In this document: positions 18,107 to 26,484 of the stretch, piece after piece
Layout of the letters: each line of letters opens with the position of its first letter
How positions within the stretch are numbered: position 1 is the stretch's first letter
Origin: Pontibacter ummariensis
GTDB taxonomy: Bacteria; Bacteroidota; Bacteroidia; Cytophagales; Hymenobacteraceae
Length of the DNA stretch: 64,000 nucleotides
Direction: 5' to 3'
Assembly (NCBI RefSeq): GCF_900188175.1
Contig: NZ_FZOQ01000017.1
Location: forward strand, 1-64,000
Translations under genes and position numbers: made by a program
The notes under the pieces: generated by a model
Seen by the model: the letters and a program-made list of their open reading frames with translations, nothing else
What the model was told of the DNA's origin: nothing
Databases searched by the model: none

Positions 18107-18393
18107 GGTTTCGAGTTAAGTGAGGGTTGCACAATGGCGGAGACTGCACAGCTAGAAGGCGCTAACTTGTCTTGTAGCTGGTATATGGCTGAAACAACCT
18201 CTTCCAGGCTCTCATGAAAGGCTATGAGTTTGTTCGTATGCTGAGGCTGGAGCTCGCGCAAGCTACCGTTTACCGCCAGCATGAACAGGTGCCAGAGAGA
18301 TCGCTGGGCCTCGTCTTCGCTGTAAGCTTTATAGAATTGGCCTAGTACCTGGACCGGGTCTTTGGTAACAGGAGCAATAGGTTTTTGCGACAT
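18103..18393 (-). CDS. Small protein of unknown function, first type in SusCD operon
   Basis: This 96-residue protein is taken from the ATG at 18393 (MSQKPIAPVTKDPVQVLGQF); the frame extends further upstream to 18501, but that part is low in plausibility. It is soluble and mainly helical. It resembles the next gene upstream (18627-18878): both have an N-terminal P-x-x-V-x-x-x-F segment, an L-W-x-x-x-x-x-V/L-x-x-x-x-R core and a closing V/I-x-x-x-Y/F. The stop overlaps the TlpA-like start. Function unknown. Confidence 0.65.
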   Translation of the reverse strand: MSQKPIAPVTKDPVQVLGQFYKAYSEDEAQRSLWHLFMLAVNGSLRELQPQHTNKLIAFHESLEEVVSAIYQLQDKLAPSSCAVSAIVQPSLNSKP

Positions 18394-18626
18394 AGTGTAA
18401 ATAGGTTTGATGGTAAAATTTGGGCAAAAGGGTTCCTGGCAACACAAAACCAGTTTTGAGCTGCAGGAAGGGGAAAAGGCACAAAGGTGTCCGCTAGGCA
18501 CGTGTAAGCTGTGTTGCCGTGTGGCGGGAAGGGGAATGTTTATCTCACTCGGGAGGTGATATAAGCAGGGTCCAGTCCTGGGGATGATGCTCTGCTAGAG
18601 AGGATAGTATTATCATGGCAGGTAAT

Positions 18627-18878
18627 CTAAACCAGGCTGCGGTCTTTGCGGGTAAAGTAGAAAACGTTGATGAGCTGCTCCAGCTTATTGTAGAAGGCTA
18701 CCAGCTGGTCCAGCCGAGCATTGTTCTGTTCCCTGAAAGCATCCATAAGTACAGGATGTAGCCACACCCAGAGGTCGTCCAGGGCTTCATCACGGTTAGG
18801 GGCGGTGCAGAAATCAGCAACTACCTCCTCGGGGGTGGTAAGTAGCTTTTGGTTTTGGTCGAACTTGATTGTTTCCAT
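18627..18878 (-). CDS. Small protein of unknown function, paralogue of downstream gene
   Basis: This 83-residue soluble, helical protein (TPEEVVADFCTAPNRDEALD, then LVAFYNKLEQLINVFYF) appears distantly related to the 96-residue protein that follows. It is probably the first gene of the operon leading to TlpA-like, SusC and SusD proteins. Its partners suggest envelope-linked regulation or assembly, but nothing in the sequence shows what it does. Confidence 0.6.
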   Translation of the reverse strand: METIKFDQNQKLLTTPEEVVADFCTAPNRDEALDDLWVWLHPVLMDAFREQNNARLDQLVAFYNKLEQLINVFYFTRKDRSLV

Positions 18879-19483
18879 TTGTGTGTTAGGGTTTTATGAA
18901 TTTTAGGCAACAGGATTTCTATCGGCACTTTTTGGCAGGAAGATAGCCGTTTAGCTGCCGTGTCAGAAGGGTGTCCGCCATGGTGTGAGCCGCAACCAGA
19001 CTAGGGGCAGAAAAGAGGAGGGAGGTTCAGTCTGGCGGCTTGATGAGGAGAGCCCAAGTTAGGGCAGTGGTGAAATACATTGCTACATGAGAAAAGAACT
19101 GAAGGCAACCTGCTTTTATAGTAGCAAAGTCTTTGCGGAGTTGTACTTCGGAGAAAGAGCCAGGAGACAAGCGCGCAAGTACGACTACCGATCGGAAATT
19201 TTTGAGCACTTCTAAGCGATTATACTTGTATCTCATGACTGTTTTGTATTGGGAGCCTTGGCACAGGCAGGGTATTGCTGGTTACCAAGTAGTTGTATTT
19301 TACTTTATAGGAGGAGCATAAAAACACTCCAATTTGTGTTTCAGGCAATAAGCTAATTCAGCTATTTTTTGTACCTTCACGAAGATATCACTATCACAAC
19401 TTAAGATATAATAAAAGTGCTGGTAATTAACCACTTAGTAGTGGTATGTTACCACTTGCAAAACATCATAACATTGAGAAGCC
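18879..19483. other. Divergent intergenic region
   Basis: This 605-base gap lies between the SusCD operon (minus) and the XRE gene (plus) and marks a shift from GC-rich to AT-rich DNA. It contains operator-like repeats at 19421-19456. A 69-codon minus-strand frame (19027-19236) is not convincing. Confidence 0.55.
19421..19456. promoter_or_regulatory. Repeated TGGTA/TACCA half-sites, candidate operator
   Basis: Two palindrome-like units, TGGTAATTAACCA (19421-19433) and TGGTATGTTACCA (19442-19454), lie 28-63 bases upstream of the XRE start. They share the TGGTA-N3-TACCA form seen upstream of the paralogous gene at 7845. Confidence 0.5.
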
Positions 19484-19960
19484 ATGTTTACAGCCACTGA
19501 TGAAAAACCAAAAAGGACTCAGCACCTGGGCAGGAAAGTACAGCGTGTGCGCGAGATTATAGGCATGAAGCAAACGGCTTTGGCTGATGTTACGGGCATG
19601 AGCCAGCAGAACATCTCCAAGCTGGAGCAGAGCGAAAGCATGCCGGAAGAAACGCTGGAGAAACTGGCGAAAGGTTTAGGCGTGACGGCTGATTTTATCA
19701 AAAGCTTTGATGAGGAGAAGGCTGTTTATAATATTCAGACGAATATGACTTTTAATGACCAAGCTGCAAACAATGGTCATCAGAATTATCAAGCAACATA
19801 TAACAACAATAACAACCCACTTGAAAAGGTCGCTGAGCTTTTCGAGAAGCTTTTGCAAAGTGAGCGCGAGAAGGTTGAGCTGCTTACCAATGCTAATAAG
19901 GCGATACAGGATTTGGTGAAGCAGATAAATGAGTTGAGGGGTGACAAATTCAATAACTAA
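19484..19960 (+). CDS. XRE-family helix-turn-helix regulator (paralogue of 7453-7845)
   Basis: This 158-residue protein has an N-terminal HTH_3 domain at about residues 15-75 (KVQRVREIIGMKQTALADVT, then MSQQNISKLEQSESMPEETL). An N/Q-rich linker follows, then a C-terminal helix NPLEKVAELFEKLLQSEREK that extends into a coiled coil. The N-terminal and C-terminal signatures match the regulator at 7453. It stands just upstream of the ATPase/methyltransferase operon but is separated from it by a strong terminator, so it is its own transcription unit. It probably binds the TGGTA repeats in front of it. Confidence 0.85.
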   Translation: MFTATDEKPKRTQHLGRKVQRVREIIGMKQTALADVTGMSQQNISKLEQSESMPEETLEKLAKGLGVTADFIKSFDEEKAVYNIQTNMTFNDQAANNGHQNYQATYNNNNNPLEKVAELFEKLLQSEREKVELLTNANKAIQDLVKQINELRGDKFNN

Positions 19961-20006
19961 AAGGTAATTGTTAATATTACTTAATATATTGTTTTTTTTT
20001 TAAAAG

Positions 20007-20045
20007 CAGAGAAAGCCAGTTAGTTTCGCTAATTGGCTTTCTCTG
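20007..20045 (+). terminator. Terminator after XRE gene
   Basis: CAGAGAAAGCCAGTTAG pairs with CTAATTGGCTTTCTCTG (one mismatch) around a 5-base loop. T-rich sequence follows. Confidence 0.8.
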
Positions 20046-20115
20046 TTTTGTAAACCAAGTGCTAAAGTCCTGAATAATTTAGACTTTTGGCATCCCTTAT
20101 ATTTTCAACTTCTTT

Positions 20116-22467
20116 ATGAAAACGGAAGAGCAACTAAGAAAAGAGCTAACATTAACTCTTGAAAATGAGCCCAACAACTATTCTAAAATTATGCAACTGT
20201 CAGCTGATTTAGCTTCTCATGATAAGAGTAACGTTAGGTTTTCTGTAGATGCTGGAATTGTAGATAGATTAGGAAGAGAATTGGTTGGGAAGAAAGAGAC
20301 TGCTGTCGCTGAATTAGTAAAAAATGCCTATGATGCAGATGCTAAGACGGTAAATCTAATATTTTCCAACACGGATAAGGAGGGTGGAACGCTTACTATC
20401 ATTGATGATGGTATAGGTATGACAAAAGAGGAGTTGGTAAAAGGATTTATGAAAATATCATCTACTGATAAAGTTCATAATCCAAAGTCACCAGTTTATA
20501 AGAGAAGCAGAGCAGGCCGGAAAGGTATAGGAAGGTTTTCTGTGCAGAGGCTTGGTGAAAAATTTACTATTGTTACTCAGAAAGCTGATTCCGATAAGGG
20601 ATTGAAGGTGATGATTGATTGGAATGATTATTCTGGTGATAAAGATTTGTTCTCCATTAGTAACAGCATACAAGTTATTGATAAAAAAGAAAAACAGGGT
20701 ACGACTTTAATTATTGATGATCTGAGGGATAAATGGACTAGGCTAAGTATCGAAAGAGTATATCGGTACGTCTCAGATTTGATACAGCCTTTTCCTCTCT
20801 CGAAGGAAAAAGCAACTGAAGATGAAGAAAGAGTTAGATATCTAAAGGATCCTGGATTTAAGGCAAGCTTCTTTAAAGAAGAGGGCTCAGATAGGCATGT
20901 GATTGCTGATGATAAAAGCATGATTTTAGACTATGCTGTTGGTATATTCAAAGGGAGTGTCAGTAATAAAGGAGAAAGCTACATCAACATAATAAGTGAA
21001 AGGCTAGACATTAATGAAACAGTTCGATTAGGTGCTTCAAAAGATAAACCAGACGAAAAGTACAACAGCCTGAAAAATGTTGACTTTGAAGCTTATTATT
21101 TTATCAATGCACCTGAATTTATTCCGAACCAGCAAAAAGCAAGCTTAAGGGGTATTTCTGCTAAATTTGGAGGAATAAGACTTTACCGAAATGGGTTCAG
21201 GGTAATGCCTTATGGAGAAGAATTTGATGACTGGCTAGGGCTTGATGAATCTGAAAAGAGAAGGTCTATCTTGCCACCTCATGGGAACGCAGCTTTTTTT
21301 GGTTTTGTGGAGGTAGAAGATCCAGAGGGCTTATATTTTGAAGAAACATCTAGTCGAGAAGGTTTATTAGAAACAGAAAGCTTTGATGAGTTAAGAGACT
21401 TTGTTTATCGTGGATTACTTACTGGCGTCATTAGAATTGGAAATGCTAGAGATAGGAAAATCAGAACTGGACAGAAGGATTGGGAGAAAAGATATGAGAA
21501 GCCTATTAGAATTTTAAGAACTATAACAGAAGAACTCAAGAAGCAGAATGAAGGTGTAGAAAACAGAACAAAGCTAATTGAGAACTTTTCTGATAAATCG
21601 AAGGATGAATTAGTAATAGAATTAGTTAATAGAAGTAAAACATTTGAAAAAACTATTTCATCTTTAGAAGAGGTGATTGTCGAACAAGAAAAGGAAGAAG
21701 AAATACAGTTTAAAGAAGTGGGGGTATTAAGAGTTCTAGCTAGTTTAGGCTTGTCTATTGGTATCTTTACTCATGAAATCCGTCATTACTTAGCATCAAT
21801 TCATGCTTCTGTTAAACTTTTGGCAAAAAAATTCAAAGATGATCCCGTTTATCAAGAGAGAGTAAACAGGCTATACAGTAACGTTCAATCTCTACGTATC
21901 TATACTTCTTATTTCGACAAAACGGTATCTGAAAATGTCGCTCGAGAACTTATTCCTCAGGAGGTTCCTGTAGTTGTTGCAAAATTTTTTAAAGTTATTT
22001 CATTAGATAAGGATCAATTTGATGTAGAGATACAGGAACCAGAAGTTGAAGGAACCTCTCTTTTTACAATTCCGATGCACTCCTCTGAATGGGCAACTAT
22101 TCTATATAACCTCTATACAAACTCGTTAAAAGCAATCAAAAGAGCAGGAGGTGAAGGTAAGATTCATTTAAAGATAGGTAGAGAATTAGGAAAAATTTAC
22201 CTTGAATTTATAGATAATGGTGATGGAATACCTGAAGATAATAGAGATAAAATTTTTGAAGCGTTCTACACAACTTCAACCTCAGTTGGCCATGCAACTG
22301 ATGAGCAAGACGAGATTCTTGGTACTGGTTTAGGGCTTAAAATAGTTAAAGATATAGTTGAAGCATATAAAGGTGATATTGAGGTAATGGATGCACCTTC
22401 TGGGTATAGCACTTGCATAAGAATAGAAATTCCAGAAGCTACAGATAAAGATTTAGAAAAGATATAG
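20116..22467 (+). CDS. Double-GHKL ATPase: Hsp90/MORC-like N-terminal and histidine-kinase-like C-terminal domains
   Basis: This 783-residue soluble protein carries two separate GHKL ATP-binding modules. The N-terminal one (about 40-200) has the N box ELVKNAYDAD (N70), the D box IIDDGIGM (96-102) and the glycine lid GRKGIGRFS (134-142), as in Hsp90/MORC-like ATPases. The C-terminal one (about 640-770) has ILYNLYTNSLKAI, FIDNGDGIPE and GTGLGLKIV. Between them a coiled-coil region leads to a DHp-like helix with HEIRH (H553, H557), a possible phosphoacceptor. A receiver-domain gene starts two bases after the stop, so a phosphorelay is plausible. There is no transmembrane or PAS sensor. It is the first gene of a four-gene operon ending in a DNA methyltransferase. 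A defence role is inferred from context. Confidence 0.85.
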   Translation: MKTEEQLRKELTLTLENEPNNYSKIMQLSADLASHDKSNVRFSVDAGIVDRLGRELVGKKETAVAELVKNAYDADAKTVNLIFSNTDKEGGTLTIIDDGIGMTKEELVKGFMKISSTDKVHNPKSPVYKRSRAGRKGIGRFSVQRLGEKFTIVTQKADSDKGLKVMIDWNDYSGDKDLFSISNSIQVIDKKEKQGTTLIIDDLRDKWTRLSIERVYRYVSDLIQPFPLSKEKATEDEERVRYLKDPGFKASFFKEEGSDRHVIADDKSMILDYAVGIFKGSVSNKGESYINIISERLDINETVRLGASKDKPDEKYNSLKNVDFEAYYFINAPEFIPNQQKASLRGISAKFGGIRLYRNGFRVMPYGEEFDDWLGLDESEKRRSILPPHGNAAFFGFVEVEDPEGLYFEETSSREGLLETESFDELRDFVYRGLLTGVIRIGNARDRKIRTGQKDWEKRYEKPIRILRTITEELKKQNEGVENRTKLIENFSDKSKDELVIELVNRSKTFEKTISSLEEVIVEQEKEEEIQFKEVGVLRVLASLGLSIGIFTHEIRHYLASIHASVKLLAKKFKDDPVYQERVNRLYSNVQSLRIYTSYFDKTVSENVARELIPQEVPVVVAKFFKVISLDKDQFDVEIQEPEVEGTSLFTIPMHSSEWATILYNLYTNSLKAIKRAGGEGKIHLKIGRELGKIYLEFIDNGDGIPEDNRDKIFEAFYTTSTSVGHATDEQDEILGTGLGLKIVKDIVEAYKGDIEVMDAPSGYSTCIRIEIPEATDKDLEKI

Positions 22468-22469
22468 CA

Positions 22470-23573
22470 ATGAAATATTTATACTTAGATGACCAAGAGG
22501 AGCAGAAGACAGTAGACATTGTAGATTTGTTGTCTGATGAAATTGAAGATTTGCAAGTTGAGCATGTAAAGCCAAAATCGTTTGGCGCAGAGTTGGAAAG
22601 GCTTAAAGGCGAGACCTATGATGGTCTCCTTTTGGACTTAAGGTTAGATGAAAAGTCTGAAGCTGAATATCGGGCGTTTTCTTTGGCACAAGAGTTAAGA
22701 ACAAGGGCTACTGAAAATGAGATTCGGGATGTTCCAATTGTAGTTTGTTCAACTTACCCAAAGCTTAAGTTTTCATATAGCAATGATGCAACAAGTCATG
22801 ATCTTTTTGATAAGAAATATTTAAAGGATGAGGAGTTGGTTGATAAATCTGAAACTGTAGCATTAGAGCTTTACTCTTTAGCGGTTGGATATATAAAGAT
22901 TGATCAAATAAAACAGAATCTTAAAGGTGTTGGAGTTCAGCTCAGAAAGTTCTTTTGTTTGCCAGACACAGATATTGATCAATTAGATACTAGATTAATC
23001 AAGTTTTTTGGTGAGAGGCAAGACCCTTTACCTGTTCATGAGTATGCTCGTTTTATAATGCGTGAGATGCTAGAAAAGGCGGGGCCATTGGTCGATGAAA
23101 AGCTTTTAGCTGCCAGATTAGGTGTTGATACTGATTGCGAAGATTTCACAAAGTTGATTAATAGAGATTTAGAAAAATTTAGGTTTACCGGTCCATTTAG
23201 TGAAGGCTGGAAAAGATGGTGGTGGCATCTTGTTGAACAGTGGTGGAACAATTTACCTAATTCACCTGGAAGTCTTGCCTTTTTAAATGCTGCTGACAGG
23301 GTAGGGGTTTTAAACGAAGAATTAAGACTTAACTTAAAAGTTGCTAAATCTATTGATAAAGAATACAGTACCAGGTTCTGGTCTGTTTGTAAATTTTATC
23401 AACAACCGTTGGATCCTTTTGATGGCTTGTTAACTGAGATGTCTAGGGAGCCTTTTGCATGGCAAGATAGTGAGTACATTTCTATCAAAGCGGCACTAGA
23501 TCCTAATAGTAAAGCATCGAATATATTTCCACATCCTATAGAAAGGGAAAGGCTTAAAGAGATTAACGGCTAA
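22470..23573 (+). CDS. Receiver-domain protein with large uncharacterised C-terminal domain
   Basis: This 367-residue protein has an N-terminal receiver-like domain (about 1-125): acidic residues LDDQEEQ near position 7, the phosphoacceptor-like D56 in GLLLDLRLD, S/T at 94-95 (VVCST) and a lysine at 115-116 (LFDKKYL). The remaining ~240 residues have no DNA-binding motif I recognise. They are rich in tryptophan (EGWKRWWWHLVEQWW) and end in a PHPIERERLKEI segment. The gene is two bases downstream of the double-GHKL ATPase gene and is almost certainly its partner. The output is unlikely to be ordinary transcription control, since no HTH is apparent. Confidence 0.75.
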   Translation: MKYLYLDDQEEQKTVDIVDLLSDEIEDLQVEHVKPKSFGAELERLKGETYDGLLLDLRLDEKSEAEYRAFSLAQELRTRATENEIRDVPIVVCSTYPKLKFSYSNDATSHDLFDKKYLKDEELVDKSETVALELYSLAVGYIKIDQIKQNLKGVGVQLRKFFCLPDTDIDQLDTRLIKFFGERQDPLPVHEYARFIMREMLEKAGPLVDEKLLAARLGVDTDCEDFTKLINRDLEKFRFTGPFSEGWKRWWWHLVEQWWNNLPNSPGSLAFLNAADRVGVLNEELRLNLKVAKSIDKEYSTRFWSVCKFYQQPLDPFDGLLTEMSREPFAWQDSEYISIKAALDPNSKASNIFPHPIERERLKEING

Positions 23574-23592
23574 CGAGAATATACTGAAAGTA

Positions 23593-24372
23593 ATGAGTAA
23601 GGCTTTTAGAGCACAATATAAGCGTGAGATATCAGAAAGGTTAAGAAAGTTTGGTGAAGAGCTTTATAAGAAAGGAGTAATTAGAGATAAAAAACCATAT
23701 GAAGAAGCATCTAATCAATGTTTAAAGGGCCCAGTTCCAAGTGTAAAAGGGGTAAACATCGATTATGCGAATTCATGGGGGTATACTTTGAACACAGTGA
23801 TGTTTACAATGGGACAAGCAAACCAACCAAGGGAAATTAAGCCAAGTGATTCAAGTGTAGATACCATTGCTATAAATGCAGTTGTTATTGGTAATTATAC
23901 AGAAGATGCTGTAGTTACAGACCCTTTGTCGTATTTGGAGTTTAATATTATTACAAGTGGAAAAGATGCGAACAAGAAAAAGATGGTTTCTAGTTGGCAC
24001 TTAGATAGAGACCTTGGTAATAGTATTAATACGAATGAAATGCACCCTTTGTACCATTTTCAGTATGGTGGTAGAAATTTGCATTTGCCAAGCGGTAACT
24101 TTGAATATGGATCACATCTTGTTTTAGGTACTCCTAGAATCATGCATTTCCCATTAGATGCAATCTTAGGGGTCGACTTTGTCTTATCAAATTTCTTTGG
24201 TAGAAAAAGGGAAGGTTTGTGTAAAATGCCTACATATACAAGTCCCGTTGTAGAAGCACAAAAACATTTGTGGCGTCCTTATGCATATGCACTAGCTAAT
24301 CATTGGAGTGCCAGTTTTAATCCTAATAGTTGTTCTTGGCAGAGTAATACAGTATGTCCTCAATATTTATAA
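23593..24372 (+). CDS. Uncharacterised protein in ATPase/receiver/methyltransferase operon
   Basis: This 259-residue protein matches no family I recognise. It has a basic, helical N-terminus (RAQYKREISERLRKFGEELY). The rest is mixed alpha/beta with possible signature motifs SSWHLDRD, MHPLYHFQYGG and LHLPSGNFEYGSHL, and a cysteine near the C-terminus (NSCSWQSNTVCPQYL). Histidines in these motifs (WHLD, HPLYHF, HLP, HLV) could bind a metal, but no standard nuclease or protease pattern can be read. It is 19 bases after the receiver gene and 9 before the methyltransferase start. It could be the effector of the system. Confidence 0.7.
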   Translation: MSKAFRAQYKREISERLRKFGEELYKKGVIRDKKPYEEASNQCLKGPVPSVKGVNIDYANSWGYTLNTVMFTMGQANQPREIKPSDSSVDTIAINAVVIGNYTEDAVVTDPLSYLEFNIITSGKDANKKKMVSSWHLDRDLGNSINTNEMHPLYHFQYGGRNLHLPSGNFEYGSHLVLGTPRIMHFPLDAILGVDFVLSNFFGRKREGLCKMPTYTSPVVEAQKHLWRPYAYALANHWSASFNPNSCSWQSNTVCPQYL

Positions 24373-24381
24373 AATTTGTTA

Positions 24382-26319
24382 ATGATTAACAAAGGTATTT
24401 TCAAATTATTAACTGAATATTCTGTTCAAACTTTTACAGTTAACAGACTTTTAGTCTCTCTGTTTTTAGAATTAAATAGCTTAACTATCCAGAATAACAA
24501 ATTTCTTTTCAAATATTTAATAAAACCAGTTGATGAGGAATATGTAGTGCTAACTAAGCTAATTGAATTTGTTCAAAGTAATAGAGGTGCTTTGTCTCTA
24601 GAGGATCTTATTGAAATTTTTGAATTTGTAATTTCCCCTGCAGATAAAATCGTTAATGGAGCAGTTTACACTCCTAATTATATTAGAGAGTATATCATAA
24701 AGAGTTCCCTCTCATTATCGAAAGTTGCTTTAGAGTCCGTAAGATTGGCTGATATTGCATGTGGATGTGGGGGCTTTTTGTTTGATTCTGCCATAATTTT
24801 AAGAAGATTTACATCTTTCACATATAGTGATATATTCAGAAATAATCTATTTGGGGTAGATATTACTTCTTACAGTATTGAAAGAACTAAAATTTTACTT
24901 ACGTTACTTGCTATCTCTGAAGGAGAGGATGTTGAGGAGTTTGAATTTAATCTTGAAGTTGGGAACTCTCTTAGTTTTAATTGGAAAGAGCAGTTTCCTT
25001 CAATAAAGCAAAATGGTGGTTTTGACGTTATTGTTGGCAACCCACCCTATGTAACAGTAAAAAAGGTAGATGAAGAAAGCAGAGCACTTTTAACAAATTG
25101 GTCTGTAACAAAAAGTGGTAACACAGATTTATACATAGCTTTTTTTCAGATAGGGTATGAGGCACTTGCTCTAAATGGGGTTCTTGGTTATATAACTGTC
25201 AACTCTTTTATCAAGAGCATTAATGGGAGGATGCTTAGGCAGTATTTTGTAAACGAAAGCCCTCTGTTTTACCTTATAGATTTTGGAGGTGAACAACTCT
25301 TTCACAAAAGAACAACCTATACCTGTATTTGCTTCTTACAAAGAAGAAAATCTGTGAATCTACACTACATAAAGCGAAGCAGTAAAAGTTTACCAGCTCT
25401 AAATGACCAAGATTTTTATAAAATAGCCTATACTTCTTTACATGCCATAGACGGCTGGAACCTTCTCCAGCGCCAAATATTGGCAAACATCAATATAATT
25501 GAAAGTACCGGAAAGCCATTAGGCGAGTACCTGATAAGAAATGGTTTTGCAACCTTAGCAAACGATGTTTTTGTCTTTCGCCCCAAAGGAGAAACAGAAA
25601 CACATTTTATTTTAGAAAATAGACTTGGAGAACGTTTTCCTATTGAAAGAGGTATTTGTGTGACTGGTATCAAACCAAGTATCATTAAAGATGAGTCAGA
25701 CCTATTATTCTTAGAGGAGCAGGTCATTTTTCCATACCGGAGATATCTACAGCATGGGCTTACGCTGGAAAAGGACCAAGTGCAAGAGTATACGCTAGAG
25801 CTGTTCTCTGAAAGATACTTTAGGGCTACCTTTCCTGATGCCTATAATTACTTGGCCAGCAACAGAGAAAGACTATCAAACAGAGATAACGGCAAAGGGG
25901 ACTATGGAGCCTGGTTCGCTTTTGGTAGAAACCAAGCGCTAGCACTAAGAGGAGCAAAGCTATTGTTCCCGTACATATCAGATAAACCTTATTTTGTTCT
26001 TACTGAGAACCAAGACTTGCTCTTCTATAATGGTTATGCGGTAGTATCAAATGATGTGGAAGAGTTAAAATTATTAAAGAAGATATTATCTAGTAATATT
26101 TTCTGGTACTACCTTTCTAATATGAGCAAGCCTTATGCTCATAACTACTTTGCTTTAGCGAAGAATCATATCAAAAAGTTTGGGGTATGTCAGCTTGATG
26201 AGTATCAAAGAAAAATTTTACTTGAAATAGAGGATAAGAATGAAATTGATAGCTTTCTTTATGGTATTTACGGCGTCGCATTAGGGCAGGAAGAAGTAGT
26301 AACCCCGGCGCTTGCCTAG
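24382..26319 (+). CDS. N6-adenine DNA methyltransferase, Eco57I/TaqI-like
   Basis: This 645-residue protein is taken from the ATG at 24382; a TTG at 24376 is possible. It has the N-terminal GAVYTPNYIREYI segment, SAM-binding motif I (LADIACGCGGFLFDS, about 123-137) and catalytic motif IV NPPY (220-223). A TaqI-like specificity region follows (about 420-620, with GICVTGIKPSI and IFPYRRYL). It modifies adenine in DNA at a site set by the C-terminal half. No restriction nuclease domain is visible within it. As the last gene of the operon it may mark self DNA while the other proteins sense or act, as in several defence systems. The operon partners are unusual for a simple restriction-modification system. 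Confidence 0.88.
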   Translation: MINKGIFKLLTEYSVQTFTVNRLLVSLFLELNSLTIQNNKFLFKYLIKPVDEEYVVLTKLIEFVQSNRGALSLEDLIEIFEFVISPADKIVNGAVYTPNYIREYIIKSSLSLSKVALESVRLADIACGCGGFLFDSAIILRRFTSFTYSDIFRNNLFGVDITSYSIERTKILLTLLAISEGEDVEEFEFNLEVGNSLSFNWKEQFPSIKQNGGFDVIVGNPPYVTVKKVDEESRALLTNWSVTKSGNTDLYIAFFQIGYEALALNGVLGYITVNSFIKSINGRMLRQYFVNESPLFYLIDFGGEQLFHKRTTYTCICFLQRRKSVNLHYIKRSSKSLPALNDQDFYKIAYTSLHAIDGWNLLQRQILANINIIESTGKPLGEYLIRNGFATLANDVFVFRPKGETETHFILENRLGERFPIERGICVTGIKPSIIKDESDLLFLEEQVIFPYRRYLQHGLTLEKDQVQEYTLELFSERYFRATFPDAYNYLASNRERLSNRDNGKGDYGAWFAFGRNQALALRGAKLLFPYISDKPYFVLTENQDLLFYNGYAVVSNDVEELKLLKKILSSNIFWYYLSNMSKPYAHNYFALAKNHIKKFGVCQLDEYQRKILLEIEDKNEIDSFLYGIYGVALGQEEVVTPALA

Positions 26320-26484
26320 TTATTAAACTTTTAGGTTTCAACCACTTTTATTTAGAGTGCTTGGAACCTTGTAAGTGTCCCTAAAATCGAGACAGTTTAA
26401 AAGCAGACAGAAGGGACAGTCTACCTCCTGTCCTCTCTCGAAACCCGATACTTTTGTCCAATCATAGAAACGGAAGGATGTTAT

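Noticed and set aside
19027..19236. 69-codon minus-strand ORF upstream of the XRE gene
   Set aside because: No motif, isolated, and located in a promoter region.
20116..26319. Identification as the Detocs phosphorelay defence system
   Set aside because: The receiver protein has no recognisable effector such as a nucleoside phosphorylase and the methyltransferase is not part of that system; only the general kinase/receiver idea is shared.
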